A DNA stretch of 64,000 bases from Labia minor (GCA_963082975.1 OY720348.1:17103146-17167145); one strand, 5' to 3'; counted from the first letter of the stretch, positions 34,561 through 46,381 are shown. Notes: generated by a model not told the origin, from the sequence alone. Numbers and translations are program-made.

Positions 34561-35120
34561 AATATACCGATATATGAAACTTAGGTTATTGTGTGTTGAC
34601 AAACTTAGTCAGCTGTTAGATGGAGAAGATGGCGTTACAGAAGCGGTCTTACGGTCTTCAAACTGAAGCGAGTACCATCTATAGGGAAAGAGCAGTCTGG
34701 CATGTTCTGGTTTCAAGCCTAACAGCATGGCATTCTAAAGTTTCAGAATATGTGTATTGTTTCTGGTATTTGTTGAAATGGTCCACCTTCGTACAAAAGA
34801 TATGCCAAGTTAACTTTTATTTTGAAATATCTTTTATATTTAATCTAAGTAATATGTGTTTATTATTAATTATTTAACACCTGGTTAAGCAGCCGCTCGG
34901 TAATAAAAAAAATTATTCCTTATTATCGGGTTTTGTTAGTAATATTAATATCTGGTCACCGAGCCGCTCCCCAAATAATTTAAATTTAAAAGAACAAAAA
35001 TTAAAAAAAAAATAGTAATAAAACATACAGCCCTTAAACGTACCTATTAATGCACTGAAAGACAAAAGTATAACCTGTGGATATAACATAATATATATTT
35101 CGTAATTTTATTTCAAGCTG

Positions 35121-35282
35121 TACACGTATATACGGAGACACATCGGACGGACGGACAGACATTATCATAAAAATTCTTTTTTCTCTTCACAAAATGGATG
35201 ATTCGGGGAGATATGTAAAAATCTCCACATATGAAATTTGGTGTAAAAACAATACCTTCCCTTCCTATCGTCGGTCGGTAAA
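35121..35282 (-). repeat. Dispersed repeat family R1, copy 3
   Basis: Carries ATGGATGATTCGGGGAGATA, AAATCTCCACATATGAAATT and CCTATCGTCGGTCGGTAAA, as in copies 1 and 2. Duplicated with the unit as copy 4 (47,468-47,629). Confidence 0.7.
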
Positions 35283-35516
35283 AATGTAATTTATCGACAG
35301 CAGCGCCATCTAACAATGAGAATGGTAAAAACACATAAGGTTTCCGGAAGTCAAATTTGCGTGTCACCCACCTGGTTGCTATCTTAAAGACAAATATTTG
35401 GTTGTTATTTTGATTGTAAATCAAAATTTAAAACGTTTATATCACAGACCATCTGGATTATATTACTTATTACCTAGAATATATTTTATTATTGATAATC
35501 CATTAATCAATTCAAA

Positions 35517-37013
35517 ATGGATCTTTATTCCCAAGAAGACACAAAATATCCAATATATATAGGTTATTTTTTATTTCTATATTTTTTCATATAAAGTAAT
35601 GTTAATTGTCACTACAATTATTTTTTTAAATTATTATTTATAATGAAATTATTCCTTAAATTGATATATAAAGTAGTTAGATATATAAAAATATAATGAT
35701 TTAAAATAATGAAAACAATTCTTTTTTTAGGTCCTCTATATCCTTGCGTTTATTGTCATACGAATTTTATAAGCGAGGAATTTTTATGTAAACATCTAAA
35801 AAAATGTTTTCATAAAAAAATATTTTCAATTTTCAAAAATGATGTAAAATTCAACAAGGATACCGAAGGGATAGACGAAAAATTTAAAGAAGAAACTGAT
35901 TCAAACCATACTGAGGACAATAGTTTTCAATGTAATTATTGTGAAAATAAATTTAATCTGAAATCAAATTTAAATAAACATTTATTAATTCATACAGGAG
36001 AAAAACCTTTTGAATGTAATTATTGTGAAAAGAAATTTAATCGGAAATCACATTTAAATAGACATTTATTAATTCATACAGGAGAAAAACCTTTTGAATG
36101 TAATTATTGTGAAAAGAAATTTAATCTGAAAGGAAATTTAAAAACTCATTTATTAATTCATTCAGGAGAAACTCCTTTTGAATGTAATTATTGTGAAAAG
36201 AAATTTAATCGGAAATCACATTTAAAAACACATTTATTAATTCATACAGGAGAAAAACCTTTTGAATGTAATTATTGTGAAAAGAAATTTAATCAGAAAT
36301 CACATTTAGATGCACATTTATTAATTCATACAGGAGAAAAACCTTTTGAATGTAATTATTGTGAAAAGAAATTTAATCTGAAAGGAAATTTAAAAACTCA
36401 TTTATTAATTCATTCAGGAGAAAAACCTTTTGAATGTAATTATTGTGAAAAGAAATTTATTCAGAGCTCAATTTTAAATAGACATTTATTAATTCATACA
36501 GGAGAAAAACCTATTGAATGTAATTATTGTGAAAAGAAATTTAATCGGAAATCACATTTAAATAGACATTTATTAATTCATACAGGAGAAAAATCTTTTG
36601 AATGTAATTATTGTAAAAAGAAATTTAATCAGAAATCAGATTTGAAAAAACATTTATTAATTCATTCAGGAGAAAAACCTTTTGAATGTAATTATTGTGA
36701 AAAGAAATTTAATCAGAAATCAAATTTGAAAAAACATTTATTAATTCATACAGGAGAAAAACCTTTTGAATGTAATTATTGTAAAAAGAAATTTAATCAG
36801 AAATCAGATTTGAAAAAACATTTATTAATTCATACAGGAGAAAAACCTTTTGAATGTAATTATTGTGAAAAGAAATTTAATATGAAATCAAATTTAAAAA
36901 CACATTTAGTAATTCATACAGGAGAAAAACCTTTTGAATGTAATTATTGTGAAAAGAAATTTAATCGGAAATCAACTTTAAATAAACATTTATTAATTCA
37001 TACAGGAGAATAA
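35517..37013 (+). CDS. C2H2 zinc-finger protein, 13-finger array (unit 1 paralog)
   Basis: Exon 1 (35517-35562, MDLYSQEDTKYPIYI) splices to exon 2 (35731-37013), giving 442 residues; the upstream in-frame ATG at 35,709 lies in the intron. The N-terminus has a single variant finger (CVYCHTNF ... HLKKCFH), then an acidic spacer. Thirteen consecutive classical fingers follow to the very end (CNYCEKKFN-x3-x-L-x2-HLLIHTGEKPFE). All have Cys2His2 and TGEKP-type linkers, so the protein should bind a long DNA site in the nucleus. The helix words are LKSNLNK, RKSHLNR, LKGNLKT, RKSHLKT, QKSHLDA, LKGNLKT, QSSILNR, RKSHLNR, QKSDLKK, QKSNLKK, QKSDLKK, MKSNLKT and RKSTLNK. No KRAB, ZAD or BTB domain is seen. 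AATAAA lies at 37,040. The function is unknown. Confidence 0.85.
35922..37013 (+). repeat. 84-bp tandem coding repeat, 13 units
   Basis: Each unit encodes one finger. Units are almost identical at DNA level in framework codons, including third positions, and vary mainly in the helix codons. Such homogeneity points to recent unit duplication or conversion rather than protein constraint alone. Confidence 0.9.
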
Positions 37014-37261
37014 CCTTTTCAATGTAATTATTTTAAATCAATAAAAATTTGATTTATATAACTTATTATTTCTACTTACTATTTTATTTGGTTCATTAAT
37101 AAATACATTATTACTAATTATCTATTCCATTTAAGAATCCTATCATTTTATTATCCATATGTTAATTTATTTATTATTTAATTATCCAAATCTAAAATAT
37201 GTGTATGATTATTTCATTTTACTAATCAATAATTGTAAATAAAAAAGAAACTTTAAAAAAA

Positions 37262-37505
37262 TTCTTACACGAAAAAAGCATTTTGAATTTAATTTATTTA
37301 TTTATTTATTTAAGCCAGTAATGGTTACAATTAAAAATTTTTATACATATATATTTACAATTATTTACAATTAGTCATTTATTAAAAAAAAAGAATTTAA
37401 TTTAATCATATTTAAATAGTCATTTACTAATTCACACGGCTAAAAAGGTTTTTCAAATGAAATTATTGTAAAAAGAAAATTATTAATATTTAAAATTTAT
37501 TAATA
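37262..37505 (+). pseudogene. Relic zinc-finger units after the array
   Basis: Beyond the stop codon, sequence still resembles finger units: CGAAAAAAGCATTTTGAATT at 37,271, and 37,391-37,500 with AATTTAATTTAATCATATTT, AGTCATTTACTAATTCACAC and ATTATTGTAAAAAGAAAA. Cysteine codons are lost and stops are present. The ancestral array was probably longer, with the present TAA cutting off decayed 3' units. Confidence 0.6.
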
Positions 37506-37614
37506 CATACCTGGTTCACCGAGCCACTAAAAAAAATGATTCCTTATTATCGGGTTTGGCTGGTTATATTATAAAACGATATTTTTCAATTTTTTTTTTT
37601 GTTTTATTTTTCAA

Positions 37615-37994
37615 AATTCAAGATAGCTGAGACCTGTACGATGTCAGCTGAACGTGTGCGAAATATTTTGCAAAACCATTTGAATATGGAAAGCTGTGTG
37701 CAATGTGGGTGCCGCATTTCCTAACGTTAGACCAAAAATTGCTTCGAAAAACCATTTCTAACGACAATTTGGCGCTGTAGGCGTAATCCAAACGAATTTT
37801 TGCGTCGATTTATAACTGTTGATGAGACTTAAATTAAATAATTTATTAATTAATTAAATGAATTAAATTAATTAGAACACAGTTATGAGAAATATATCAG
37901 TGTTGATGGAGATATTGTTGAAAAATATAGCAAAAAAAAAATTGAAAAACATCATTTTTCTTGGTCAGGTCGGAAATTTTTCAGTCCACCCTCG
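37615..37994 (+). mobile_element. Mariner fragment (unit 1)
   Basis: Plus-strand transposase pieces: TMSAERVRNILQNHLNMES, then RRNPNEFLRRFITVDET, then a C-terminal scrap GDIVEKYSKK, followed by an end resembling a mariner terminal repeat (AGTCCACCCTCGTA, ending 37,994). Most of the catalytic domain is missing. It is copied in unit 2. Confidence 0.7.
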
Positions 37995-38438
37995 TAGATT
38001 ATATAAAAAATAAAATAGAAAAAAAGTTTGTGTTAAATTTTATACTTTATAAAAATGGGTTTATACAGAGGCGGATTATCCGTAAGGCAAACTAGGCACG
38101 TGCCTAGTGGTGCGTAGTTACAAGGGGGGCGCGCGAGCTCAGAATTTTTAAATAAATAAAGAAATTAACATATTAACGATTAAGAACTAAACGAGACTAT
38201 GTCATCCATATTGAAATTTGACTCCCGCCTTTTTTTAAAGGATATTGTATATATTAATACAATATAATACAAAATAATAATACAAAAATATTAATATTTT
38301 TTTTAAATTTAAAATATTTTAAAATTTTTTATTTAATTTCGAAATAAAATTAAAAATATATATTTTAATAATAGTTTATAACCCCAAGTTCCATTCATTT
38401 TAATCAGATTGATGCAATGATGCAACATTTAATTAGAC

Positions 38439-39746
38439 ATGTTGGAAATTAATATATTAGACTGTAGAGGCCAGTCGTATGATAACGCTGCAAATATGTC
38501 TGGCATATACAATGGATTACAGGCGAAAATAAAAGAACTATGTCCCCTAGCAGATTATATACCCTGCTCCGCACATTCACTGAACCTAGTGGGTGAATGT
38601 GCAGCTGAATGCGTTCAAGAAGCTTGTTGGTTCTTTGGTCTCCTTCAAGAAATTTACACATTTTTTACAGCTTCAACTCAAAGATGGGAAACTCTACAAT
38701 CACAAATACGTCTAGATAATAAAAATAAATCTACTGTCAAAAATCCATCTGACAAACGCTGGTCTTCTCGAGCAGATGCTTGTAAAAGCTTAAAAGAGTC
38801 ATTTTCAGAAATTCACGATGCTTTGATTGCTATCGAAAGCAATCCTGCGCAACAACGTTCTACTGTATGTGAAGCTAAAGGTATAAGGTTCAAATTAAAA
38901 CGGTTAGAAACTGCCTTCATGACCGTGTTTTGGAGTTTTATTTTGGTTCACATGAACAAAACCAACAAAAAATTGCAATCCGTTGATATTGATATGTGTA
39001 CTGTTGTTCAATTGTATGACAGTATTATTCACATAATTTCTTCTGAAAGGGGAAATTTTGATAAATATGAACAGCAAGCCTTGGAACTGTCATTAGTAAA
39101 AGAATATGAAAAGGGCACAAAGAGGATACGGAAGAGAAAGCTCACAGCAGATGAATCTGCTGAAGATATAACTTCTTCATTATCGGGTCGAGAAACATTA
39201 CGGGTAACAGTATATCTAGAAATTATAGACCGAATTGTCGTTGAACTTGAAAAGAGACGAAAAGCGTACAATAATTTTTGCAATAAATTTTCATTTTTAT
39301 GCAATTTGACAAATTTAAACACAGAAGAAGTTCAAAATAGAGCAAGTACGTTGGTAACAATGTATTTTAATGATTTAGAAAAATGCTTTGTTGACGAATG
39401 TATCCATCTACGTTCTTATTTAACAACGATAGCTCGAGACGGAGAACTGCCTCGAACAACGAACGCGGTATTACAGGTTCTGAGAAATAAAGGGCTTGAA
39501 ACAATTTACCCCAACATTGACATAGCCTTAAGAATGTGCGTATCGACGGCAGTCAGTAATTGCTGTGGGGAGCGGAGTTTTTCCTGCCTAAAGAGAGTGA
39601 AAAACTATCTTCGCTCAACCATGACTGATAAGAGATTAAATTCGTTAGCAATACTAAACATTGAATCTACCTTATTGCTGTCTTTAAACTACGACGATGT
39701 TATTGACAATTTCGCGAAACAAAAATGTAGACGCAGAAATTTTTAA
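38439..39746 (+). CDS. hAT transposase, C-terminal two-thirds (ZMYM1-like)
   Basis: A 435-residue open frame matches the middle and end of hAT transposases annotated as zinc finger MYM-type protein 1-like. CRGQSYDNAANMSGIYNGLQ and PCSAHSLNLVG belong to the RNase-H-like core, WSSRADACKSL follows, and the C-terminal hATC dimerisation block includes SNCCGERSFSCLKRVKNYLR and RLNSLAILNIES. The N-terminal zinc finger and first part of the catalytic domain are absent, replaced by repeat DNA, so it probably cannot transpose alone. The frame is uninterrupted, which suggests recent arrival. The start methionine is arbitrary. Confidence 0.75.
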   Translation: MLEINILDCRGQSYDNAANMSGIYNGLQAKIKELCPLADYIPCSAHSLNLVGECAAECVQEACWFFGLLQEIYTFFTASTQRWETLQSQIRLDNKNKSTVKNPSDKRWSSRADACKSLKESFSEIHDALIAIESNPAQQRSTVCEAKGIRFKLKRLETAFMTVFWSFILVHMNKTNKKLQSVDIDMCTVVQLYDSIIHIISSERGNFDKYEQQALELSLVKEYEKGTKRIRKRKLTADESAEDITSSLSGRETLRVTVYLEIIDRIVVELEKRRKAYNNFCNKFSFLCNLTNLNTEEVQNRASTLVTMYFNDLEKCFVDECIHLRSYLTTIARDGELPRTTNAVLQVLRNKGLETIYPNIDIALRMCVSTAVSNCCGERSFSCLKRVKNYLRSTMTDKRLNSLAILNIESTLLLSLNYDDVIDNFAKQKCRRRNF

Positions 39747-39998
39747 TTTTTTAAATTGTGTTTGTTATTCTCTTACTACTTATAATTTTTTCAATAAATA
39801 ATTCAAAACTTTTTTTTTAAATTTATTAATAATAATAAATTATTTAAGCTTTTACATAATCTATATCTACATCTACAGAGAGGAATCATGAATTTCGATG
39901 TTCGTTCTGTCGTCCCTCTTGATTTCTTCAGTTATAACGTCATATTTCATTCGCGCATTTGCGTAAGTACAGGGGTCCTGGTCTACTAAAGTCTAGGG

Positions 39999-40340
39999 CA
40001 GGGGTGGGCAACCGGCGGCCCGCGGGCCAAATGCGGCCCGCGTGCACATAAACTGCGGCCCGCGAACCTATTTAAAATTTATATGGTGGCCGGCCCTTAT
40101 TCTAATGTTTTAATGATATTTATCAAAATATTGAGTTATTTCTAATGACATTCATTACTAAAGTAAATAACATACCAAAAACATCATTGTTTTGTCAATT
40201 GTGGTTCTTTTATGATAAATTTTCTTCACCGTTTTCTGAAAACATAATTTTCATTTACCTACAAAACCAATATTAATGGCCCGCTTAAGTTTGGTTGTTT
40301 TCAATTTTGGCCCGCATTACAAAAAGGTTGCCCATCCCTG
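39999..40340. mobile_element. hAT MITE nested in hAT transposon
   Basis: Ends CAGGGGTGGGCAACC and GGTTGCCCATCCCTG, flanked by a perfect 8-bp GTCTAGGG duplication (39,991-98 and 40,341-48). The interior starts with CGGCCCGCGGGCC-type GC-rich words common in this MITE class. 342 bp, non-coding. Confidence 0.93.
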
Positions 40341-40832
40341 GTCTAGGGTTTGATAATACGTCATCGCAAAAACAACTAGTTAAAATTTATAGTATTATGA
40401 TGGCCATTTATGGCCGATACAGGGGCGTCGATAAAGTGATTGCCTAGGGCGCTCTGGACCTTTAATCCGCCTCTGGTTTTATAATTGTTATAAATTAAAA
40501 TTAAAATTATTATATTCAAAACCAATGATTGTCTGAGCAGGTAGTAGTTAAATAAGAATTAAGGAAGTAAATTCCAACAAAGTAATGTAATGATTTACTA
40601 TATTAATTAAAGAATTATTGTTAAGTACCAGTATTTGAAAATGGACATTCTTTCAATTTGGTGTTTGTTGATAAAAGAAAGAAATTGAGATGCGGTTATA
40701 AAAAAAATATTGTAACCCTCAAGGCCACGAATCATCATCACGCCATAAACACTCAATTCTCTCTAAAACATTTATGAATTAAATAATAAAATTAGAATGT
40801 GTATTAAATTGATAATAAGTTAAAAAAATAAG

Positions 40833-41027
40833 ATGAACAATTATTTAGAATTTAGGAAAGAAAAATATGAAAAGATTAACTTAACCACAATGAGAATAAT
40901 TCATTCGCGAGTAGACAGGGTGTCGCCATCAGGACTTCAAAGAAACCTTCGTACCAGCCAGGCAAAGAATATAAAGATCTTAAATGGCAGCCGATATCAA
41001 CAAAATCTGTCAAAATTCATTAATTAA
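40833..41027 (+). CDS. Small ORF of unknown function (unit 1)
   Basis: A 64-codon frame, MNNYLEFRKEKYEKINLTTM... ending SKFIN, basic and without recognised domain. It is kept in unit 2 (50,774-50,968) with a single synonymous change, but the units are so similar that this is weak evidence for selection. It could be an exon, a repeat remnant or chance. Confidence 0.2.
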   Translation: MNNYLEFRKEKYEKINLTTMRIIHSRVDRVSPSGLQRNLRTSQAKNIKILNGSRYQQNLSKFIN

Positions 41028-41476
41028 TATTTAATTAAGGAGGCATCGTAAAATTATATAATGCTAGTAAAAATGAATCTACATTTCATAAAGAATAATT
41101 TCGTATAGGTTTTAACTATTCTTATCAGGAAATGTTAATTTAGTGTACTTCTTAAAAAAAGTTTAAATTAATTAAAAATTTCATTAGCATAAGCATAAAA
41201 ATCAATTTTATTTAAAATCTGGCTAAAATTCTGTTGTATCTTTTACTTTAATGAAGTTTTTTATGAAATTTTGTCATAAATTTGTATAAAAGAAAAAACA
41301 TTGAAAAGCTTTGTTTTTGTAAATCTCAAATGAATATAATATAAATATGAGTTCCAAATTTTGAACTAGTAAGAAGCGTTAGAGAGGTGGGTCCTCTCAT
41401 GAGACATTCAATAATATGTGTCTCACTCGTGAATTTACGAGGTTTTGCATGTGAGAAAGTTGAGTGTAAAAGCATA

Positions 41477-41517
41477 ATATTTCAATTTACCCCCCGAAGG
41501 GGGGTAAATTGAAATAT
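41477..41517. repeat. Perfect palindrome, loop GAA (unit 1)
   Basis: Two 19-nt arms (ATATTTCAATTTACCCCCC and its complement) around a 3-nt loop. The same hairpin in unit 2 has loop TTC. Confidence 0.9.
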
Positions 41518-41599
41518 ATATAAGAGACTCTTAATAGAGTCGGAATCTTATTAATCAGAGTCAAGATTTAATTTTTTTGCTTTTTAATGAATCTATGCT

Positions 41600-41940
41600 A
41601 GGTATTCTCCTTCATCCAAATAAAATGGATTTTTTTATAGAGGATTCAAGGAAAGGAACGGAATGGATTCAGAGGAGCCAAAGGGTTTGGACATGATTCC
41701 CCCAAGAGTGAGTAGGAAGGAGAAATCATGAGCTCACGTCAGGGCAGGGACGCCAATCCCTGAAGTAGACATCTTTTCTATTGGGAATGTAGAAAAGATT
41801 CTACCCGTTACCCGGGATGCTTATTAATTTTTATTTTACCTTTTTATATGTTAACGATATTGGTTAAATGTAGTCTCATGGTTAGAGATGTCGTTCTGCT
41901 GACCTTGATATCGAGGGATCGAACCTCGCCAACTTTAATT
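41600..41940 (+). mobile_element. tRNA-like SINE relic (unit 1)
   Basis: At 41,868-41,936 there is a tRNA-like stretch with a D-arm (TCTC-ATGGTTA-GAGA) and a perfect T-arm (CGAGG-GATCGAA-CCTCG), i.e. A and B box positions of a polymerase III promoter, but no paired acceptor stem. It is probably a tRNA-derived SINE head rather than a tRNA gene. The upstream 41,600-41,860 may be unrelated unit sequence. Copy 2 is at 60,042-60,110. Confidence 0.45.
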
Positions 41941-43296
41941 AGATTTTAAGAATTAATAATTATAATTTCAAATAAATACGAACGCTGGTTAAAATGGGCA
42001 TATATCCCAAAGACCAATAAATAAATAAAATTTAAAAAATAAAAATAAATTTAATCTATGAATTTGTAAACACAGTTATCAATTATTTCCATTTATTTAA
42101 AAATATTTCAAAAAATGTTATAAAAAAATTAATATATGGTAAAATATAGTACCTATATATATCTTATAATTATATGTTCACACAAATAATGAAATACTAA
42201 TTATAATCCTACTTTTTTCGATTAAACAACATTTCAATTACTTGTAGAAATTGAAAATTGATTAAAGAATCAATCATCTTTTCAAAAAGTTGAATAAGAA
42301 CTGAAAGAGACTTAATTATAAATTTGCGTACAGTGACCTTACAAAACCACAGAATTAATATTTTTTGAAAAATTTTGATTATTGTTAATTTATATAATCA
42401 TACATTTTTAATATTGTCTAATGCAGTATTTCTCCAAATATGGGCGAATCGTAAACGAATATTGAGTGGGTCCTCGCCACGGTTTCTTATTTCAACGGTT
42501 TTTTTATTAATATTGATAACTTATAAATAATATGTTTACTATTTTAATTATAACTAATAAGGCAGCATTAAGTAGTTCCACGACTTACCTCTAGAGAATC
42601 TGAGCATTACCAATTATGCATTTATATATATATATATATTACCCTCTTTTCTCTAACTAAGACGGCCAAAAGATGGGTCCCTAAAATTTTTGTTACATGG
42701 TTTAGAGCCCAGACAACTTTGGCAACCAATAGACAATCCAAATTATTGATAGTTCAGATGAAATAACGTATAACAAGATCTAAGATGTATAAGAGAAGAT
42801 GAGCGATGAAAGGTTAAAACAGAGATGAAATTAAAAAGAAGAAACAAGGAAGACCGTCAAAAAACGAAAAAAAAAATGAAAATATTCCTGCAAACTAGCA
42901 AAGAAATATGGATAACCTTTTAAGTGATCTTCAAGGGTTCATTCGCATAATAATAATAATAATAATAATAACAATAAAAATAAAAATATTCTAATAAATT
43001 AGGTTGGTTTAATTTATTTTTACTTACCATAACTAAAAATCAAACTATTATTATTATATTTTATTAATTTTATAATTAATTGAAAATTTATTAATTTCTT
43101 ATTTTATTAAATGTGTTACAAATAAAAATGTATTCGAATTTATTAAACTATTACGTTCGAGATGTCTATTTTAAATCAAAAATTAACGAAATTTTAATGT
43201 TTGAAATGGAGAATTTAGTAATAGCGGTTGTATACATCACAGGGGCAAAGAAAATGAGTGAAAATAAAAAAAAAAACTAATTATGTAAATTCAATT

Positions 43297-43447
43297 CAGT
43301 GGCGCAACCAGGGGGGGGTTTTGGGGGTTAAAACCCCCCCCAGGAGAGAAAAAAAATAATAATTGCTGTATATTCAGTGGCGCAACCAGGGGGGTTTTGG
43401 GGGTTAAAACCCCCAGGAGAGAAAAAAAAAATAATTACTGTATATTA
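43297..43447 (+). repeat. Duplicated hAT 5' end
   Basis: The first about 77 bp (CAGTGGCGCAACCAGG, G-run, GGGGGTTAAAACCCCC, AGGAGAGAAAAAAA) are repeated once immediately after, from 43,376. The element therefore has two copies of its left terminal repeat in tandem. Confidence 0.9.
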
Positions 43448-44064
43448 TGTACTATATTTCAAATAGAAAAGAAAAGAAATTCTTAAAATATAACTTAGTG
43501 TATAATAAAAAAGTTTTTTTTTATTAATACATGTGGAAATTGATACCGAGGTCAAGGGATGTTTCGAGCTCCTCACTCCACTTCCTTATCCCTCGTTGTA
43601 AAATGTAACCGAGGGATAGCGGAAACGCAGGCCCCCACCCCCACAGGGCCTTTGGTGACGTCCAGGAGAAAGTCTCCCACCCCCTTCTCCCACCACAACG
43701 GGTAGGGTATTTGTAAATAAACCATTTTATAGAAATTCGCAAACAAGAAGAGAACATTTACTCTAGACACCAATTCAACCCCTTCCACATTGCTACATAC
43801 ATTAATTGCTAATTTCATAAAAATTATGAAGCAAAAACTAATTACAGATTTTTTTCAAAATAAGAAAAACAAGAAAGGTAAGATTTAAATTTTTTTTTTT
43901 AAATTAGTGAATTAATTCTTAAATACTTTTCCATTTAAGAATTAGATAGTGAAGCTGGACCTTCAGAAACAACAGATTGTGTTAATAGCAATAGCGAAGA
44001 AGACAATAAAGAAATAGTTGATTTCACAACTGAAAAGATAAATTTTTTTATTTGTTTATATATA

Positions 44065-44203
44065 TTAACCCATTTGTAGAGCCAGCGTTCCCAAATGGGA
44101 ACATTTATTTTTATACACCAAAAACCCTTTCAAAAATATTTTTTTGTAAAAATATATTTTTTTCTATATTTATCTACATGATATCTGGTCACCAATGGGT
44201 TAA
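44065..44203. mobile_element. piggyBac-type MITE inside hAT
   Basis: 139 bp bounded by TTAA and inverted ends TTAACCCATT / AATGGGTTAA. The TTAA target is the piggyBac mark. No coding frame. Confidence 0.65.
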
Positions 44204-45060
44204 AATCGAATTTCATTTTTTCACGTAGCCAGGGAAGAGGCAGGGGGGGAGAGATTCGGGAGCTTCAGTTCCCACACATAAAATCTATTTTTTTCTAAAT
44301 TTTCTTAAGTTTAATTTTTTCAAATTATCCTACCACTACGGGCGCACGAAAAGCTTTCGACATCTTAAAGTAGTTTATTATAAATAACTCCTTTATTATT
44401 AAGTTTAGGTAAAAATGAATATAATGAAACTTTTAGTAAATGCGATTTCCTATAAATTTAATAAGATAGTATGATAATTCTCATAAAAATCGGAATTTAT
44501 AAAGAAATTCAATAAAATGTGTTTTGACACCTCTTTAAACTACTTATGGTCCCATCTTGTCCAAAAACAATCCAATCCCCGCCCATCATTCCAAAAAAAA
44601 CATCTAAATATCAAATCCCAAGATAATATCTCATTTCGTTTAGACTTAATTTTGGTAACGAACGACCGGCCGGATCAAATTTTTTTTTTGCAGGTTTGGA
44701 TTTAGAACCGTCTGAAAAATGGAGATCATGATTTCATGTCATGAGGAAAGCTATAAATGATATCTACTTATAGCTGGAAAAAAATATTTTCTTTCTAAAA
44801 CTGTGAATACGAGTAAATAAAATACAAATTTAAATTTTTTTGCCAGATTTTGAAAAATCAGTGTTTCATTTACAAAACTTTTTTAAATATTTAAATTTAA
44901 AAAAAATCTTAATGAATTTGAATTTTAATCAAAATCTCAAGAAATAATTTTGAAAAATTTGAAAAAAAACAACTGAAAAAATGCATCAGTTAAGTACTAG
45001 TATTCATAGGCTGATTTTGTTCATATCTCAGGGGGGTACCTAACTTAAATATAAACTTCC

Positions 45061-46262
45061 ATGAGCGGGCATTTAAAAGGTGCACAAGCCCTCATTCAAA
45101 AAAGATATCCTAAAGCTATTTATGTTCATTGTTGTTCTCATAATTTTAATCTCTCTTTCTGAAGGCTGTTCCATCGCAGAAATCAGAAATTGTCTTGGAA
45201 TTATTGAAATTGCATACAATTTTTTTTCATTTTCCAAAGAGACAACGTGTTCTTCAAGCAAAAATCGATAAATTTAATGAAAAACCAAAAGCTGAAAAGT
45301 TAAAAAGAATGTGTCCTACTAGATGGATTGAAAGACACTCTTCTCTACTTTCATTTATTGAGTTATTTCAGCCTATGATTAATGCTTTAGATGAAATATG
45401 TAAATGGTCTGAAAAAAAGCAGCAACTGATGCTAAATTACTCTCAAATGCTATTTGTAAAAGTGATTTTCTTATGAGTTTATTTGTCACTAAATCTGTTT
45501 TTGAAATCACTCTACCATTTAGTAAATTTCTACAAACTGTCAATATAGATTTAAGTCTTGCTCTTAATAGTGCAAAAAATATTAAATCTACACTTGAAAA
45601 TATGCGGAAAGATTCTGAGAATCATTTTTCAGTAATATTGAAAAAAGTTTCTGATATTTGTCTCAAAAATAATATACCTTAAAGTTTACCTAGAATTTGT
45701 TCTCGACAAACAATGAGTGCCAAGTGATTCGAATGAAGAATATTTTAAAAGATCAATCTTTATCCCTTTTCTTGAGCAAACAATCGAATCCTTGGACAGT
45801 AAATTTTTAAAACATGAAGGTTTATTACACCCATTTCAGATGCTTATAAATGCTAAAGATGATATTTTTTTTGATGATAGCCTAGAAAATTTAGCAAAAT
45901 TTTATGGCCTAGTCCCAGATGGGGAAACCACAAAAGGAGAATTCACTCTTTGGAATCAATTTATTTCAGGGAAAGAATTAAAAAATTCCATTGAAGCATT
46001 AGATATATGTAATCCTGAAATGTTCCCTATGGTACATAATCTGATTACAATAATGGCTACACTACCTGTGACGACTTGCTCTTGTGAAAGATCCTTTTCC
46101 TCACTTAAGCATTTAAAATCTTATACAAGAAACAGTACTGGCGAAGACCGTTTAAATGGGCTAGCCTTAATGAATATTCATTTTAATGTTTCTATTTCTT
46201 CGGAGGAAATATTGGATGAACTTGCCAAAAAACCAAGAAGAATAGACATTAGATTAAAATAA
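45061..46262 (+). pseudogene. hAT transposase remnant (THAP12/ZMYM-like)
   Basis: Frames 45,061-45,680 and 45,717-46,262 together show the second half of a hAT transposase: MSGHLKGAQALI, RMCPTRWIERHSSLLSF, then the 181-codon end with PVTTCSCERSFSSLKHLKSY and RLNGLALMNIHF, the hATC dimerisation block. Frameshifts near 45,175 and 45,470 and a stop near 45,680 break it. The catalytic core upstream is largely missing. Confidence 0.8.
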
Positions 46263-46381
46263 TATATCAATGATGGTACGTATATTAGATATACATGTAT
46301 TAATATTTATTGTTAGAAAAAAACAGTCTTTTTTGTTCCAGATGTTCCAGATTAATTTATTTTTTATCAATTGTGTTGGAC

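Larger units (their letters stand above)
38066..40475 (+). mobile_element. hAT transposon with partial transposase (unit 1 only)
   Basis: Ends are CAGAGGCGGATTAT and TTTAATCCGCCTCTG, with flanks GGTTTATA / GTTTTATA (7 of 8 match) as target duplication. Unit 2 lacks the element at the same place (50,410), although a few bases differ there. It contains a 435-codon transposase frame and a nested MITE (39,999-40,340). Its 5' interior (38,195-38,440) matches, in reverse, a repeat at 51,595-51,860 instead of transposase. Confidence 0.88.
29060..42734 (+). repeat. Tandem duplication, unit 1
   Basis: Starts AATCCAAATTATTGATAG and ends CAACTTTGGCAACCAATAGAC, and the next base begins the same start again (42,735). 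Its zinc-finger gene, mariner fragment, small ORF, hairpin and SINE recur in the same order and orientation in unit 2 with very few substitutions. Unit 1 alone has 30,049-32,664, 33,007-35,120 and the hAT at 38,066-40,475. It is either a genuine head-to-tail duplication or two haplotypes placed end to end by the assembler. Confidence 0.85.

Noticed and set aside
35922-37013. CRISPR-like array of direct repeats
   Set aside because: The repeats are 84-bp coding units of zinc fingers with continuous reading frame, in a eukaryotic context.
41868-41936. tRNA gene
   Set aside because: D- and T-arms can be drawn but no acceptor stem pairs and the anticodon arm is poor, so it was called a tRNA-derived SINE head.
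43524-43818. Two overlapping minus-strand frames (77 and 81 codons)
   Set aside because: They lie inside the decayed hAT on the strand opposite to its transposase, contain no recognised motif and are absent from unit 1.
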